Below, piece by piece: positions 1 through 9,405 of a stretch of 64,000 nucleotides of DNA. The notes below the pieces were generated by a model, which was given only the letters and a program-made list of their open reading frames with translations, was not told the origin of the DNA and searched no databases. This DNA is from an uncultured Prevotellaceae bacterium (GTDB lineage Bacteria > Bacteroidota > Bacteroidia > Bacteroidales > Bacteroidaceae), in the NCBI GenBank assembly GCA_902786665.1, contig CADADN010000009.1, forward strand, positions 19,805-83,804, in the 5' to 3' direction. The position numbers and the translations under genes were made by a program. Every line of letters begins with the position of its first letter. Position 1 is the first letter of the stretch.

Positions 1-1765
1 GGTCGAGCAGGGTGTAGTTCAAACGTCCGAAGAAAGAAACCTTGTTCTGGTCGGCGCTGACAAAGCCTGTCATCGACTGCATCGTGGCCAGGCCGAAGTT
101 GGCAAACACGGCTTCTGCATCGAAGGCGTTGCTGTTGTTGTTGTTGGCCATCGAGTTGTAGTTGCTGCGGCTGGAACGGATTTCCTGGCCGGCCATCACG
201 TTGAAATGATGGATGTCATTCAACTTGGTGTCGTAGGTCAGCGTGAAACTCTCACGGATGCTGCTGGTGTTGGTCTTTGTCCAGTCTGCCAGCGGGTTGC
301 CGCCGACATAGGATGCCTGTGTTGTGGTGGCGCCATACCAGTTTTTCACTTCATTGAAGCCATAGGAGTAGCCTCCTTCCAAGTGGGCCTTCAAGCCTTT
401 CAACGGGGTCTTCCAGTCGAGGGCGGCGTTGAAGACGAAGCCGCGGTTGTTGCGGCGGCGCCAGTACTGCTCCGACTGCTCTGCCAGCGACATGTTGGCA
501 CGCTGCCATTCCTCGATTTCCTCTTCCGACATCGTGCTGAAGTCGGGGGTGATCATGCCGGAGAGACCCTTGGTGGCCACACCGTAGAGGGCTTGCTCGG
601 TACGCACCTTGTAGGTGCCGCCCTGTGTGCCTTGGCCGTTGGCGGTCTGGTCGTTGATACGTGCCGTCATGGAGAACTTCAAGTTGCTGTTGAGTTCATG
701 GTTCAACTTGAAGAGGAAGGCGTAGCGGGAGAAGTCGTTGTTGGGCATCAGACCGGCGTTGAAGTCATAGGTGCCGGAGAGGTTGAAGTTGGTCTTTTCC
801 GTTCCACCCTGAAGGCTCAGGTTGTGGCTTTGGGAGAGTACGTTCTCGCCAAAGAGGTCGTCCTGCCAGTCGATGGCCTCCACGCTCTTGTACAGATAGA
901 GGTCGTCGAAGACGCCGAACTGCTTGTAGAAGGAGTTGAGAGCGCTTTCGCCACGCAAGGCGGAGTATTCATAGTTGGACATTACATATTGGTAGGTGTC
1001 GAGCACGTCCAGGCGCTTGGAGACCGTCTTGGTCTGCAGGTAGCCGTTGTAGTTGATTTGTGTCTTGCCTGCCTTTGCATTCTTGGTTGTGATGAGGATG
1101 ACACCGTTGGCACCCTCTGAACCGTAGATGGCGGTGGAGGAAGCGTCCTTGAGCACGGTGATGTCCTCGATGTCGTTGGGGGAGAGGTCGCTGATGGAAC
1201 CGCCCTGGAAGCCGTCGATGACAATCAAAGGAGAGTTGTCGCCGGTGATGGAGCCGCCACCACGCACGCGGATGAGCACCTCGGCGTCGGGTGAACCGTC
1301 GGTGGTGGTGATGTTCACACCAGCCATCTTGCCAGTGAGGGCCTCGCTGATGTTGGCCACAGGCACCTTGGCAAGGTCTTGGCCTTTCACGGTGGCCACC
1401 GCTCCGGTGAGGTCTTTCTTCCTGGCGGTGCCGTAACCGATTACCACCACGTCGTTGAGAGTGGATGCCTCGTCTTCCATTTGGATGACATACTCGCTCT
1501 TTCCGTCAAGGGTCACCGTCTGCGTCTTCATTCCGATGTAGCTGATGGTGATGGTCTTGCCTTTCACATTCTGCAAGGTGAAGTTACCGTCGATGTCGGT
1601 CACCACGCCATTCTGTGTGCCAGTCTCCATGATAGTGGCACCAATGACGGGTTCTCCGCTTGTGTCGGTCACCGTACCTTTGATAGTCTGCGCCGATATG
1701 TTGCCCGCCAACATGGCAAGGGCGAACAGGAGCGCCAATCTAAAGATTTTAAATTTACCAGACAT
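1..1765 (-). CDS. SusC/RagA-family TonB-dependent receptor, C-terminus beyond window
   Basis: Outer-membrane receptor that imports oligosaccharides with a SusD partner and TonB energy. The reading frame stays open from the ATG at 1765 to the left edge (588 codons), so only the N-terminal part is here. It begins with a signal peptide (MSGKFKIFRLALLFALAML...), then a carboxypeptidase-D-like regulatory domain (GTVTDTSGEPVIGATI), a TonB-box-like stretch (VVVIGYGT), the plug domain (LTGKMAGVNI, DVTVLKDASSTAIYG-like motif) and the start of the barrel. The partner SusD should lie to the left, outside the window. The pectate lyase gene directly upstream on the same strand suggests a pectin substrate, but that is inferred from position only. 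A sigma-type promoter lies about 80 bp upstream. Confidence 0.93.
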   Translation of the reverse strand, partial: MSGKFKIFRLALLFALAMLAGNISAQTIKGTVTDTSGEPVIGATIMETGTQNGVVTDIDGNFTLQNVKGKTITISYIGMKTQTVTLDGKSEYVIQMEDEASTLNDVVVIGYGTARKKDLTGAVATVKGQDLAKVPVANISEALTGKMAGVNITTTDGSPDAEVLIRVRGGGSITGDNSPLIVIDGFQGGSISDLSPNDIEDITVLKDASSTAIYGSEGANGVILITTKNAKAGKTQINYNGYLQTKTVSKRLDVLDTYQYVMSNYEYSALRGESALNSFYKQFGVFDDLYLYKSVEAIDWQDDLFGENVLSQSHNLSLQGGTEKTNFNLSGTYDFNAGLMPNNDFSRYAFLFKLNHELNSNLKFSMTARINDQTANGQGTQGGTYKVRTEQALYGVATKGLSGMITPDFSTMSEEEIEEWQRANMSLAEQSEQYWRRRNNRGFVFNAALDWKTPLKGLKAHLEGGYSYGFNEVKNWYGATTTQASYVGGNPLADWTKTNTSSIRESFTLTYDTKLNDIHHFNVMAGQEIRSSRSNYNSMANNNNSNAFDAEAVFANFGLATMQSMTGFVSADQNKVSFFGRLNYTLLD

Positions 1766-1846
1766 AGATATTATTTTAGGTTGGTTAAAAATGTCTTATA
1801 CGGTAGCGTCAGTTTGTAGTAGTTCGTGTAGTAGATATTCGTTTTG

Positions 1847-1876
1847 CAAAGATAAGATAAAAAATCTTAAAACAAG
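1847..1876 (-). promoter_or_regulatory. Bacteroidota-type promoter for the SusC gene
   Basis: On the minus strand a -7 box TATCTTTG (1854-1847) follows a CTTG box (1876-1873) with an 18-bp gap. This fits the known Bacteroides primary-sigma consensus TTTG-N19-21-TAnnTTTG. The predicted transcript starts near 1840 and leaves a leader of about 75 nt before the SusC ATG. Confidence 0.55.
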
Positions 1877-1904
1877 AAAGATTTTCATCCTTTGTTGCAA
1901 AATT

Positions 1905-1943
1905 AACAAAAAAGGTAGGTTTTTCACCAAAAACCTACCTTTT
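1905..1943 (-). terminator. Rho-independent terminator behind the pectate lyase gene
   Basis: Arms 1910-1924 and 1929-1943 form a stem of about 15 bp with a 4-nt loop. On the minus strand the stem runs into a T-rich tract. It ends the pectate lyase transcript and separates it from the SusC promoter. Confidence 0.7.
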
Positions 1944-1967
1944 GAGAGCTTTTTCCAGGGGGTGATG

Positions 1968-2029
1968 GTTTTCCTGGTCTTTCTAGTTTTCCTAGTTTTT
2001 CTAGTCTTCCTAGGAGTCCTGGTTTTCTC
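1968..2029. repeat. CTAG-type 9-bp degenerate tandem repeat after the PL1 stop codon
   Basis: Tandem copies of a unit like TTTTCCTAG, about 9 bp long and imperfect, fill the space between the pectate lyase stop codon and its terminator. The same repeat type occurs near 20163, 34718, 39727 and 49632. Confidence 0.75.
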
Positions 2030-4246
2030 CTATTTCACCATCACTTTTTGCCCATTGATGATATATACACCCTTGCCGGGGATGGCGACCTTCTGGCCTT
2101 GGAGGTTGTAGATGGTGTTGTCCATCGGCAGGGTGGTGGTCTCCACCTCTGCTATGCCGGTGGTCTCTTGCTTCATCTGTCCTGTGATGCACACGTTGGC
2201 GAAACCCACTTGCTTGCTGTTTCCCAACTTGTATACGCAGAGCATCAGGCTGCCGGTGCCGTTGGTGGAACTGATGTCATTGACGTCCTTGCTGTAGGAG
2301 GTGTAGCCAGGGTTTCCGTTGTTGCGGTCGGGTGAGATGGCGGCGTCGATGTCGTGCTTCCCGTTGGCGTCTTTCCAAAAAACATCCACCAAGCCGCCGT
2401 CGGTGCCGATGCGGGTGGTGTTGAAGGAAATCTTCGTGGGACGGAAGAAACATCCCTCGGCGGGGGTGATGTTGAAAAGCAAGGCATTGTCGTCGTTGGA
2501 GGAGGCTTCGTTGTTCACTGTGGGTTGCACCAGGGTGAAAGTGATTTCCTTCAGCTTGCGCGTACCTTTATATTCAAGGTTGCTGCCTCTCACCACTTCG
2601 CTAGCGGCCACGAGGTTGCCCATGTCGCCGGCGATGGTGGCTTGCTGACCCTCGCCACCCCCGTCGAAGACCCAGAGGATGTCGCCGTCGGCGATGGTGG
2701 AGAGTCCTTCTTCATCGCCGTCGCTGTTGGGGGATTTCTCGATGTAGCCTTGCGCCACGCCGTCGGCATACTGCGCCTCGGTGATGTGTGCCACCAAGGA
2801 GTTGAGATACACTTCCAAGAGGGTGTATCCCTCGTCGTTCACCGTGTTGCCGTCGCTCTTGTCGTTGGGATTCATGCCGTGGGCGGTCTCCCATTCGTCG
2901 GGTATACCGTCGCCGTCGGAGTCGGCGGGTGCTGCGGTGCTGTTCAGCGTGGGCCATGCGCTCCAGTCATCACCGGCATTGGCGGGCTTGTTGTCGTCCT
3001 GGCTGTTGATGAACCCCTTGCTGAGTCCCGTGCCGGTGTAGGTGGCCTGTCCGTTGCGGGTGTCATTCACCATCTGTGTGTCGTAGGAGTCCCGGCTCAG
3101 CGAGGCGCCTGCGTAGAGCAGCACCTTTTCGTAGGCTTGTTCCGCCGTGTGGGTGGTGGTGTAGACAAAGGGGATGGGCTCGTCGAGCTTCATGGTGTCC
3201 TTGGTCTCGGCGGTGAAGGTGTTGTCGTTGTCGGCAGACGAGATTTGGGCGTAGATGCCGTAGGTCCAGTTGTCGTTGCTCACGTCGGTGTATTTCGAGT
3301 TCTTGTTGCCTTCCACGAAATACTTTCCCCAGATGTGGAGCGCGGGAGCGTATGACGGGTTTTCCTGGCAGTAGGCAGTGGTGCGGATGCCGATGCCGGC
3401 GATGCGCTTGGCCTTATAGTTGGATGCCGAACCAGGGCCGGGCTTGTAGTAGTTGTTCACGATGTTCACCTTCATGGCTTCGCCTCCATAGCAGCCGTTG
3501 CTGCCGTAGTTGAAGATGACATTGTTGCGGTAGTCCATCCGTTCGTCGAGTTGCGTGGTGGGACGCGGGCCGAGGCGCGGTGTGCGCGAGGTGTGGTGTG
3601 CCAGCAGGTTGTGGTGGAAGGATGCTCCGCTACCACCCCAGTTGCCGCCGTAGCCGTGAGCTCCCTTGGAGTGTCCTGAGTTGACGAGGCTTTGTGAGAC
3701 GAGGCACCACTGCACGGTGGTGTTGTGGTTGCCGAGTACGGAGAGGCATTCGTCGATGGACCAACTGACTGAGCAGTGGTCGATGACCCAGTCTTTCTGG
3801 TCGAAGCCTCCGAAGCCGTCCCAGCCGTCTGCGCCGTTCTGCTTCACGTTCTTGTTGCCCAGGCGGAAGCGCATGTAGCGCACGATGACGTTGTTGCCCT
3901 TGATGGAGCAAGGATAGTCGGCCACGCAGATGCCGTCGCCGGGTGCTGTCTGTCCGGCGATGGTGGTGTTGGAGCTGATGCTCAAGGCAGAGTTGAGGTG
4001 AATGGTGCCTGAGACGTCGAACACGATGGTTTTCGCGCCGCTCTGCCCCAAGGCCCATCGCAGCGACCCGGTGCCGGAGTCATTCAGGTTGGTCACATGG
4101 TACACCGCACCGCCACGACCTCCCGTGGTGTAGCGGCCGAAACCCTCGGCGCCAGGGAAGGCGGGAGTCTTCTCCTGTCCATAGGATGCCACGGAGAGCA
4201 GCAAGGCGGTGGCCAATGCCATGCAATGGATGTTTGGTCTCTTCAT
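2030..4246 (-). CDS. Secreted pectate lyase (PL1-type) with C-terminal sorting-like tail
   Basis: Cleaves the polygalacturonate backbone of pectin by beta-elimination outside the cell. The start is placed at MKRPNIHCMALATALLL, a clear signal peptide; the frame is open 34 codons further upstream but that stretch looks non-coding. The 738-aa protein shows the PL1 beta-helix in roughly residues 25-430 (FPGAEGFGRYTTGGRGG, WVIDHCSVSWSIDE, SRTPRLGPRP). A DSDGDGIPDEWE calcium-type segment follows near residue 440, then a beta-sandwich region, and a tail with YNLQGQKV and GVYIINGQKV. That tail resembles type IX (Por) sorting domains. The PL11 lyase lies upstream on the same strand. Family assignment is firm; the exact substrate is inferred. 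Confidence 0.92.
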   Translation of the reverse strand: MKRPNIHCMALATALLLSVASYGQEKTPAFPGAEGFGRYTTGGRGGAVYHVTNLNDSGTGSLRWALGQSGAKTIVFDVSGTIHLNSALSISSNTTIAGQTAPGDGICVADYPCSIKGNNVIVRYMRFRLGNKNVKQNGADGWDGFGGFDQKDWVIDHCSVSWSIDECLSVLGNHNTTVQWCLVSQSLVNSGHSKGAHGYGGNWGGSGASFHHNLLAHHTSRTPRLGPRPTTQLDERMDYRNNVIFNYGSNGCYGGEAMKVNIVNNYYKPGPGSASNYKAKRIAGIGIRTTAYCQENPSYAPALHIWGKYFVEGNKNSKYTDVSNDNWTYGIYAQISSADNDNTFTAETKDTMKLDEPIPFVYTTTHTAEQAYEKVLLYAGASLSRDSYDTQMVNDTRNGQATYTGTGLSKGFINSQDDNKPANAGDDWSAWPTLNSTAAPADSDGDGIPDEWETAHGMNPNDKSDGNTVNDEGYTLLEVYLNSLVAHITEAQYADGVAQGYIEKSPNSDGDEEGLSTIADGDILWVFDGGGEGQQATIAGDMGNLVAASEVVRGSNLEYKGTRKLKEITFTLVQPTVNNEASSNDDNALLFNITPAEGCFFRPTKISFNTTRIGTDGGLVDVFWKDANGKHDIDAAISPDRNNGNPGYTSYSKDVNDISSTNGTGSLMLCVYKLGNSKQVGFANVCITGQMKQETTGIAEVETTTLPMDNTIYNLQGQKVAIPGKGVYIINGQKVMVK

Positions 4247-4329
4247 GATTTGTGTTGTTTTGTTAAGTAGGTAATCAAAATTATCTGTTACTATCATTCT
4301 TGTAGGTGTTGTATAGTCTTTTATGTTTC

Positions 4330-4410
4330 TTTGGCGCATATTTTTCACTCATCCTCAGTCACATAGCCCGCTATGCTCCTTCGTCTGAGAGAAAAATCTG
4401 CATCCAAATA
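4330..4410. repeat. Imperfect palindromic intergenic element
   Basis: In the 240-bp gap between the PL11 and PL1 genes a central hairpin CATAGC-CC-GCTATG (4362-4375) is flanked by CTCAG/CTGAG and TTTTTC/GAAAAA arms. The layout resembles a REP-like extragenic palindrome. It could also be part of the PL11 terminator. No other copy was seen in the window. Confidence 0.4.
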
Positions 4411-4486
4411 AATCATAAAATACTGTCATCTAATTTTGATCACCTACTTATTTCTTCAAATGGTTTTGCAGTGTGCTTGCGGCAGG

Positions 4487-7400
4487 TTATCTTACAATCA
4501 CTTTCTTTCTGTTGATTACATAGATGCCAGGGCGCAAGCCTTCGAGGCTGGTGGCACGCAGTCGGACGATGCGTCCGTTGAGGTCGTAGATGTTGGCGGG
4601 CTTTTGTGGCGACACGGTGACATGTGCGATGTCTGTCGATACGGAGACGACATAGAGAAGTCCCTCGCTCAGGTGACTGGTATCCCATTCGATGCCGTCG
4701 GGGAGGTCGAGCGTCGGCGTTCCCGTCATGCTGCCCGCTTCCCATACGCGGATGGAGTCGCCGGCTTTCAGGATATGGCTGTCGACCAAGGTGACACGCA
4801 GCGTACCGTTGAGGGTCAGTCGGTTGATGCCGGCGATGCTGGTGCAGCCGGGGTTGGTGGCCGAGGCGCATGAGCGTGCCTTCACCTCATAGACGCCGTT
4901 GGGACCGATGGTCACGTTCTTGTTGCCGAAATAGAGGGTGCCGGAGTAGGAGCTGGTTGAAGCACCTGGACGCAGCGTGCCTTGGATGGTCACGGTGGAG
5001 TTGGTCAGTGGCTTGCTGTCCTTGTTCGTGCCGGAGAGTATGGCGTTTTGATTGACGGTGAGGCTGCCGGTGCCGAGGACGCCGGAGGAAAGGAGCAGTT
5101 CGCCCTGGCTGACGATGATGTTTCCGGAATTGTCGCTTATGCCGCTATAGGTGAGGCGGCCTTCGCCCATCTTGGTGAAATTGGCGTTGGAGGTCACCTT
5201 GCCCGCCCATGTCCAGTTGGCGTCGCCGCCCACCAGCCAGGTGTTGGCGCCAACAGAGGCACCACTGCTGAATGTGCAGGAACCACCGAGGCTTCCCGTG
5301 CCGGTGACACGTCCGATGCGGTAGGAGCGCCCGCTGTTCTGCAATTCCACGCCGGTGGGGATGTCGAATGTGCCGTTGGGCATGCCAAAGCTGTTGTCAA
5401 GGGTGAAGCGTGTGTCGCTGCTGTGCACCTTGCAGGTGACGGTGCCCTCGAATTCCGACCAGTTGCCGGTGATTTGCGTGCGGGTGGCGTTCCAACCCGA
5501 ACCCACGACGACGGGGCAGTAGACGGTCAGCGTTCCCTTGCCAATCAACTTGTTGGAGAAGCTTCCCCGGTCGACGAGGTTCCATGTGCCGCGCTTGCCT
5601 TGTGGCACGTCGATGGTGTAACTGGTGCTGGTGTTCTCGCTGAGCGTGCCGTTCTGGAATTCCACCGTCTGTGCGGGTGTGTTGCTGTTCACGCATTGCA
5701 CGGTGCCTCCGGAGATGACGAGGCGTTGCAGACCGGTGTTGGAAACGTTGAGTTTCATCCATCCCGACCCTTTCTTTACCAGTCGGGTGCCCATCATCGG
5801 GCGGTCGACGATAAAGTCGGCCATGTTGTTGATTTGTCCGCCTTCCTCGCCGACGAGGGTGATGTTCGAGCCGTTGGTGATGGCGGCTGTGGTGCGCAGT
5901 TCGGCGCCGTTCTCCATGACGAATTTGTTGGAGGCGAGGGCCACGGCGCCGAGGTTGCCCTTGGGTTTCGTGGAGTTGGAGAGGGTGGTGATGGCCACCG
6001 TGCCGCCGGATATGCGTGTGCCTCCGGTGTAGCTGTTCTCTGTCATGATGGTGAGGGTGCTGTTGCCCCGTTTCACCAGCGTGGTGCCGCCGACAATCGA
6101 GCCGGTGCCCTTGAAGACATAGCCGTTCTGGCTGTTGTCGACGATGATGCTGTCGGCCTCTATCTCGCTGTTGATGTTGACGGTGAACTTGTTGGCACTG
6201 TCGTCGAAGGTGACGATGTCGCCACTGACGAAGACGTCTTTTTCGCCGGAGCTGTTGGTGAAGTTCTCCGAGCCGGCGACGTCCCAGGTGTCGCTCTCCT
6301 CGCCGGTCCACACGATTTCGTCGTTGCCGCGCATGCTGAGGATGTCGAGATAGAGTTTGCCGTCCTCAAGTGTGAGCACGCACTTGTGCTTGGTGCCGAG
6401 ACCCTCGATGCGGATGTCGCCGAGGTTGCCGGTGACGGTGGCCGCCTCGCCGATGAGGTAGCGTCCCGGAATGATATCCGTGGCGTGGTTGACGAACTCA
6501 AAGACAGGCATGAGGTATTTCGGGCCGTATTTCCAATCCTTGGTCTCTATGGTGACCAACTTGGCCTGCACCTGGTCGGCTGTGAGGTCGTCGTAGAGGT
6601 CGAACACCACGCGTGAGCCAAAGCCGAGGAGGAGGGAGTCGGTGGCGATGACGCCTTTGTTGTCGGCGCGTCCTGGGCGCAGGATGGAGGCGTAGTCCAT
6701 CTTGATGCGGCGGAACTGCCCTCCGTCGCTGTTGAGTTCGGCGAAGCGGTTGAGCCAGAGGGAGGAGTGGAGCATCGTGCCGTCGAAGTTCACCACGCCG
6801 GCCCAGATGTCGGTGTTGCCGGTGTGCTGTTGCTCCACCTTGGGGAGGTTGAGCGTGCCGTCGCCCTGTTTCACCAGGCGGGTGTTGCCGCTGAAGGCAC
6901 CGCCTTCCACGTCGCAGGTGTAGTATTTGCGTACGATGACGGCGTTGCCGTTGGTCACGGTGCTGTTGGTGCCTTGCACCCAGGAGGGGACGTTGAAGGT
7001 GGCCACCCATGGCTGTGCGCCGTCGCTCACGGTGACGTGGGTGTCGTTGGTCTCGCACACGATGACGTGCTGGCCGTCGTTGGCGCTGCCGATGTTGCCG
7101 CCGTTGGCTATTTCCACGCGTCCGGTCATGGTGAGAGGCGGCGGTGCGACGGTGATGTCTTCCAACTCACCAAGGAAGTAACTGGCGTGAGGGGGCTGGT
7201 TGTAACCCATCGACTCCCACACCATGCCTTGGCGGTACTGGTGGTCGTGCCATAGCGTGTAGTTGCGGTGGTTGGTGGCGATGTCGGTGGTGTAGACGCG
7301 GATGTATTTGTTGTCGCTGGTGCGGAGGACAAGTTCCTCGCGCCAGTCGCCGAGGATGTCGCCGGTGGCGGAGGGGGTGTTCTTCGTCCAGTTGCAGTTG

Positions 7401-9001
7401 GCCGTCCCGTTGGCGGTGAAGACGATGGTGCCATCGGCCTTGAAGATGCGGCAGGCACCTTCGCGGCTGTTGGCGCCGTCAAGTCCCTCTTCCAACAGGT
7501 CGCCGTCCCAGTAGATGCGGAAATTGTTGGTGAAGCCGCCGGGGCCGTTGGTGATCACCTTGTCGGCCACGGTGGAGATGGTGCCCGACTGTGAGGAGTG
7601 GCCAATGCTGCCGGGGTAGTCGTTGGAGAAGTTGCCGCAGAGGGCACGTCCGTCGTCGCTGGTGGACTGCAGGCGGTAGTAAATCTTGGATGTCGTGGCG
7701 TCGCGGTAGTTCATGGCGGGGCGGTCTTCGTTGCAGGTGAAGATTTCCTGGCCATGGCGGTAGGGGTCGAAGTCGCTGCAGTGCTGTGCGTCGCCGTGTC
7801 CCAGACCGGTGGTGGAGAGTCCCTTTCCGTTGTCGTCGATGACCATCGAACCGAAGACGATTTCATCGCGGCCGTCCCAGTCCACGTCGGCGATGCCGTA
7901 GTTGTGGAAGCCTTGGCCGAAGTATGGGCCGGTGTTGCCGCTGTTCCACTCCCAATAGAGTTGGAGGGTGTGGTCGGGGTTGACCGAGAAGGCTTTCATA
8001 TGGTGCTTGGTGTAGCATCCGCGTCCGAGGAAGATGAAGGGGTGGCGGCCGTCGAGGAACGGTGCGCCGAAATAGTGCTTTGTGGAACGGTGTCCGTAGC
8101 CGTCGCCCCAGTCGTTGGCATTTCCGCGGGGCAGGGGATAGGCCATCCAACTGGCGCCGTTGGGACCGATGGGGTAGGGTTTGGCGGTGGCGCCTTCCAT
8201 ATAGAGCAGGTATTCGGCACCGGTGTTGGTGTAGGTCATGTTGGCTGCGTGGTTCACCGTGTTGCGGGTGTTCACGTTCATATTGCCTATTTCTGTCTTC
8301 GTGCCGTCGCCATGGTGGATGATGATGTTGTCGGCGGCGCGCATGAGGACTTCTGCCTTGCCGTCGCCGTCCCAGTCGTATCCCACGATGTCGTATTGCT
8401 CGTCGGGGCCGCTGCACATATTGGGACCGAGGTCGATATACCACAGCCGTTCGCCTTCGAGGGTGTAACATTCAAGGAAGTTGTAGGCGGAGTCGTTGGC
8501 TACAGGACAGGGGCCGGTGGCGTCGCTGTCGAGGTTGTAGTTGCGCTTCACCAGGAATTCCGAGACGCCGTCGCCAGTGACGTCGGCCAAGGCGATGTCG
8601 TTGATGCTGTAGTCCTTGGAAATGTCCGTGCCACGTCGGGAAAGGATGGGTTTCACCGGAAATTCCTTGTACTGGGTGGACATGCGGGTGACAGGAGCAC
8701 TCAATTCCTGTTCCACGCCCCGCACGACGGCTGCCACGCGGTAGGTGCTGCCGGCACGGCCGTAGGGGTCGGTGTAGTTGGACACGTTCAACGGCAGGCC
8801 GTTCAATTTCGTGCCGTCGCGGTAGAGGTTGTACTGGGTGTCGTAATACTCCTCACCGAAGATGCGCCAGCTGATGAAACTGCCGGAGCCGGAGGGTACG
8901 ACGACCAAGCCGCGGTCGAGTTTGTCGGTGGTGCGTTGTGCAAATGTCGCCATGACGCACATCACGAATATGACAGCCAATAGGGTAAGTCTTTTTCTCA
9001 T
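4487..9001 (-). CDS. Giant secreted rhamnogalacturonan lyase (PL11) with autotransporter-type beta-strand repeats
   Basis: Predicted to cleave the rhamnose-galacturonate backbone of pectin. The start at 9001 gives the signal peptide MRKRLTLLAVIFVMCVMATFAQ; 14 further codons upstream are open but implausible. Residues about 25-620 match PL11 lyases (DRGLVVVPSGSGSFISWRI, IALADVTGDGVSEFLVKRN, YDWDGDGKAEVLMRAADN, YWDGDLLEEGLDG). The remaining part carries PATR-type repeats such as NSYTGGTRISGGTVAI and GNIIVSQGELLLSSG, which build a long beta-helix. The C-terminus has YDLNGRIVRL and GIYVINRKKVIVR, a sorting-like tail. At 1504 aa it is more than twice the usual PL11 length. It lies upstream of the PL1 gene on the same strand. 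Confidence 0.9.
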   Translation of the reverse strand: MRKRLTLLAVIFVMCVMATFAQRTTDKLDRGLVVVPSGSGSFISWRIFGEEYYDTQYNLYRDGTKLNGLPLNVSNYTDPYGRAGSTYRVAAVVRGVEQELSAPVTRMSTQYKEFPVKPILSRRGTDISKDYSINDIALADVTGDGVSEFLVKRNYNLDSDATGPCPVANDSAYNFLECYTLEGERLWYIDLGPNMCSGPDEQYDIVGYDWDGDGKAEVLMRAADNIIIHHGDGTKTEIGNMNVNTRNTVNHAANMTYTNTGAEYLLYMEGATAKPYPIGPNGASWMAYPLPRGNANDWGDGYGHRSTKHYFGAPFLDGRHPFIFLGRGCYTKHHMKAFSVNPDHTLQLYWEWNSGNTGPYFGQGFHNYGIADVDWDGRDEIVFGSMVIDDNGKGLSTTGLGHGDAQHCSDFDPYRHGQEIFTCNEDRPAMNYRDATTSKIYYRLQSTSDDGRALCGNFSNDYPGSIGHSSQSGTISTVADKVITNGPGGFTNNFRIYWDGDLLEEGLDGANSREGACRIFKADGTIVFTANGTANCNWTKNTPSATGDILGDWREELVLRTSDNKYIRVYTTDIATNHRNYTLWHDHQYRQGMVWESMGYNQPPHASYFLGELEDITVAPPPLTMTGRVEIANGGNIGSANDGQHVIVCETNDTHVTVSDGAQPWVATFNVPSWVQGTNSTVTNGNAVIVRKYYTCDVEGGAFSGNTRLVKQGDGTLNLPKVEQQHTGNTDIWAGVVNFDGTMLHSSLWLNRFAELNSDGGQFRRIKMDYASILRPGRADNKGVIATDSLLLGFGSRVVFDLYDDLTADQVQAKLVTIETKDWKYGPKYLMPVFEFVNHATDIIPGRYLIGEAATVTGNLGDIRIEGLGTKHKCVLTLEDGKLYLDILSMRGNDEIVWTGEESDTWDVAGSENFTNSSGEKDVFVSGDIVTFDDSANKFTVNINSEIEADSIIVDNSQNGYVFKGTGSIVGGTTLVKRGNSTLTIMTENSYTGGTRISGGTVAITTLSNSTKPKGNLGAVALASNKFVMENGAELRTTAAITNGSNITLVGEEGGQINNMADFIVDRPMMGTRLVKKGSGWMKLNVSNTGLQRLVISGGTVQCVNSNTPAQTVEFQNGTLSENTSTSYTIDVPQGKRGTWNLVDRGSFSNKLIGKGTLTVYCPVVVGSGWNATRTQITGNWSEFEGTVTCKVHSSDTRFTLDNSFGMPNGTFDIPTGVELQNSGRSYRIGRVTGTGSLGGSCTFSSGASVGANTWLVGGDANWTWAGKVTSNANFTKMGEGRLTYSGISDNSGNIIVSQGELLLSSGVLGTGSLTVNQNAILSGTNKDSKPLTNSTVTIQGTLRPGASTSSYSGTLYFGNKNVTIGPNGVYEVKARSCASATNPGCTSIAGINRLTLNGTLRVTLVDSHILKAGDSIRVWEAGSMTGTPTLDLPDGIEWDTSHLSEGLLYVVSVSTDIAHVTVSPQKPANIYDLNGRIVRLRATSLEGLRPGIYVINRKKVIVR

Positions 9002-9405
9002 CGTCGTTATTGGGTTAGGGTTTGATTGTTCCAAGTGATGCATGGAAGGAAAACTGCGTCAACCTATTTCATATCAATGCGCATCTATCCATGATTGTGC
9101 AAAGATAATGATTTTTGTTTAAAAATATCTCTTATTTTAGCAAAAAACAAATGATGATGTCATTTAGTTGGGGTAAAACGATTTTCACATGTGTAATATG
9201 GTTCCTTAGACTTCAGGGGACTTGGATATCCTTCACGCGAGTCATCATTATGGGATTCAAATGAAATGGTGGACTCATTCTTCAACAGACAGGTGAAATA
9301 ATGGGACGGCAAACATTCCACCCCGTTTTTGAAATCTCTTATTTCTTTTCGCTATTATAAAAAAAAGTAGTACCTTTGCAGCCGATATACATCCAAGAAC
9401 AATTT
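9002..9405. other. Divergent intergenic region
   Basis: About 400 bp without a gene between PL11 and the HAD gene. A minus-strand TATCTTTG (9107-9100) is a plausible -7 box for the PL11 gene. A plus-strand TACCTTTG (9371-9378) is a plausible -7 box for the HAD gene. Neither has a convincing -33 TTTG. Nothing else was recognised. Confidence 0.5.

Noticed and set aside
1545-2111. Plus-strand frame with repeated VFLVFLV residues
   Set aside because: Product of the CTAG array behind the PL1 gene and antisense of SusC.
2354-9000. Long plus-strand frames opposite the PL1 and PL11 genes (for example 2354-3355, 4982-6616, 7598-8983)
   Set aside because: They mirror the G+C-rich codons of the real minus-strand genes, contain low-complexity Val/Gly/Ala runs, and have no domain motifs.
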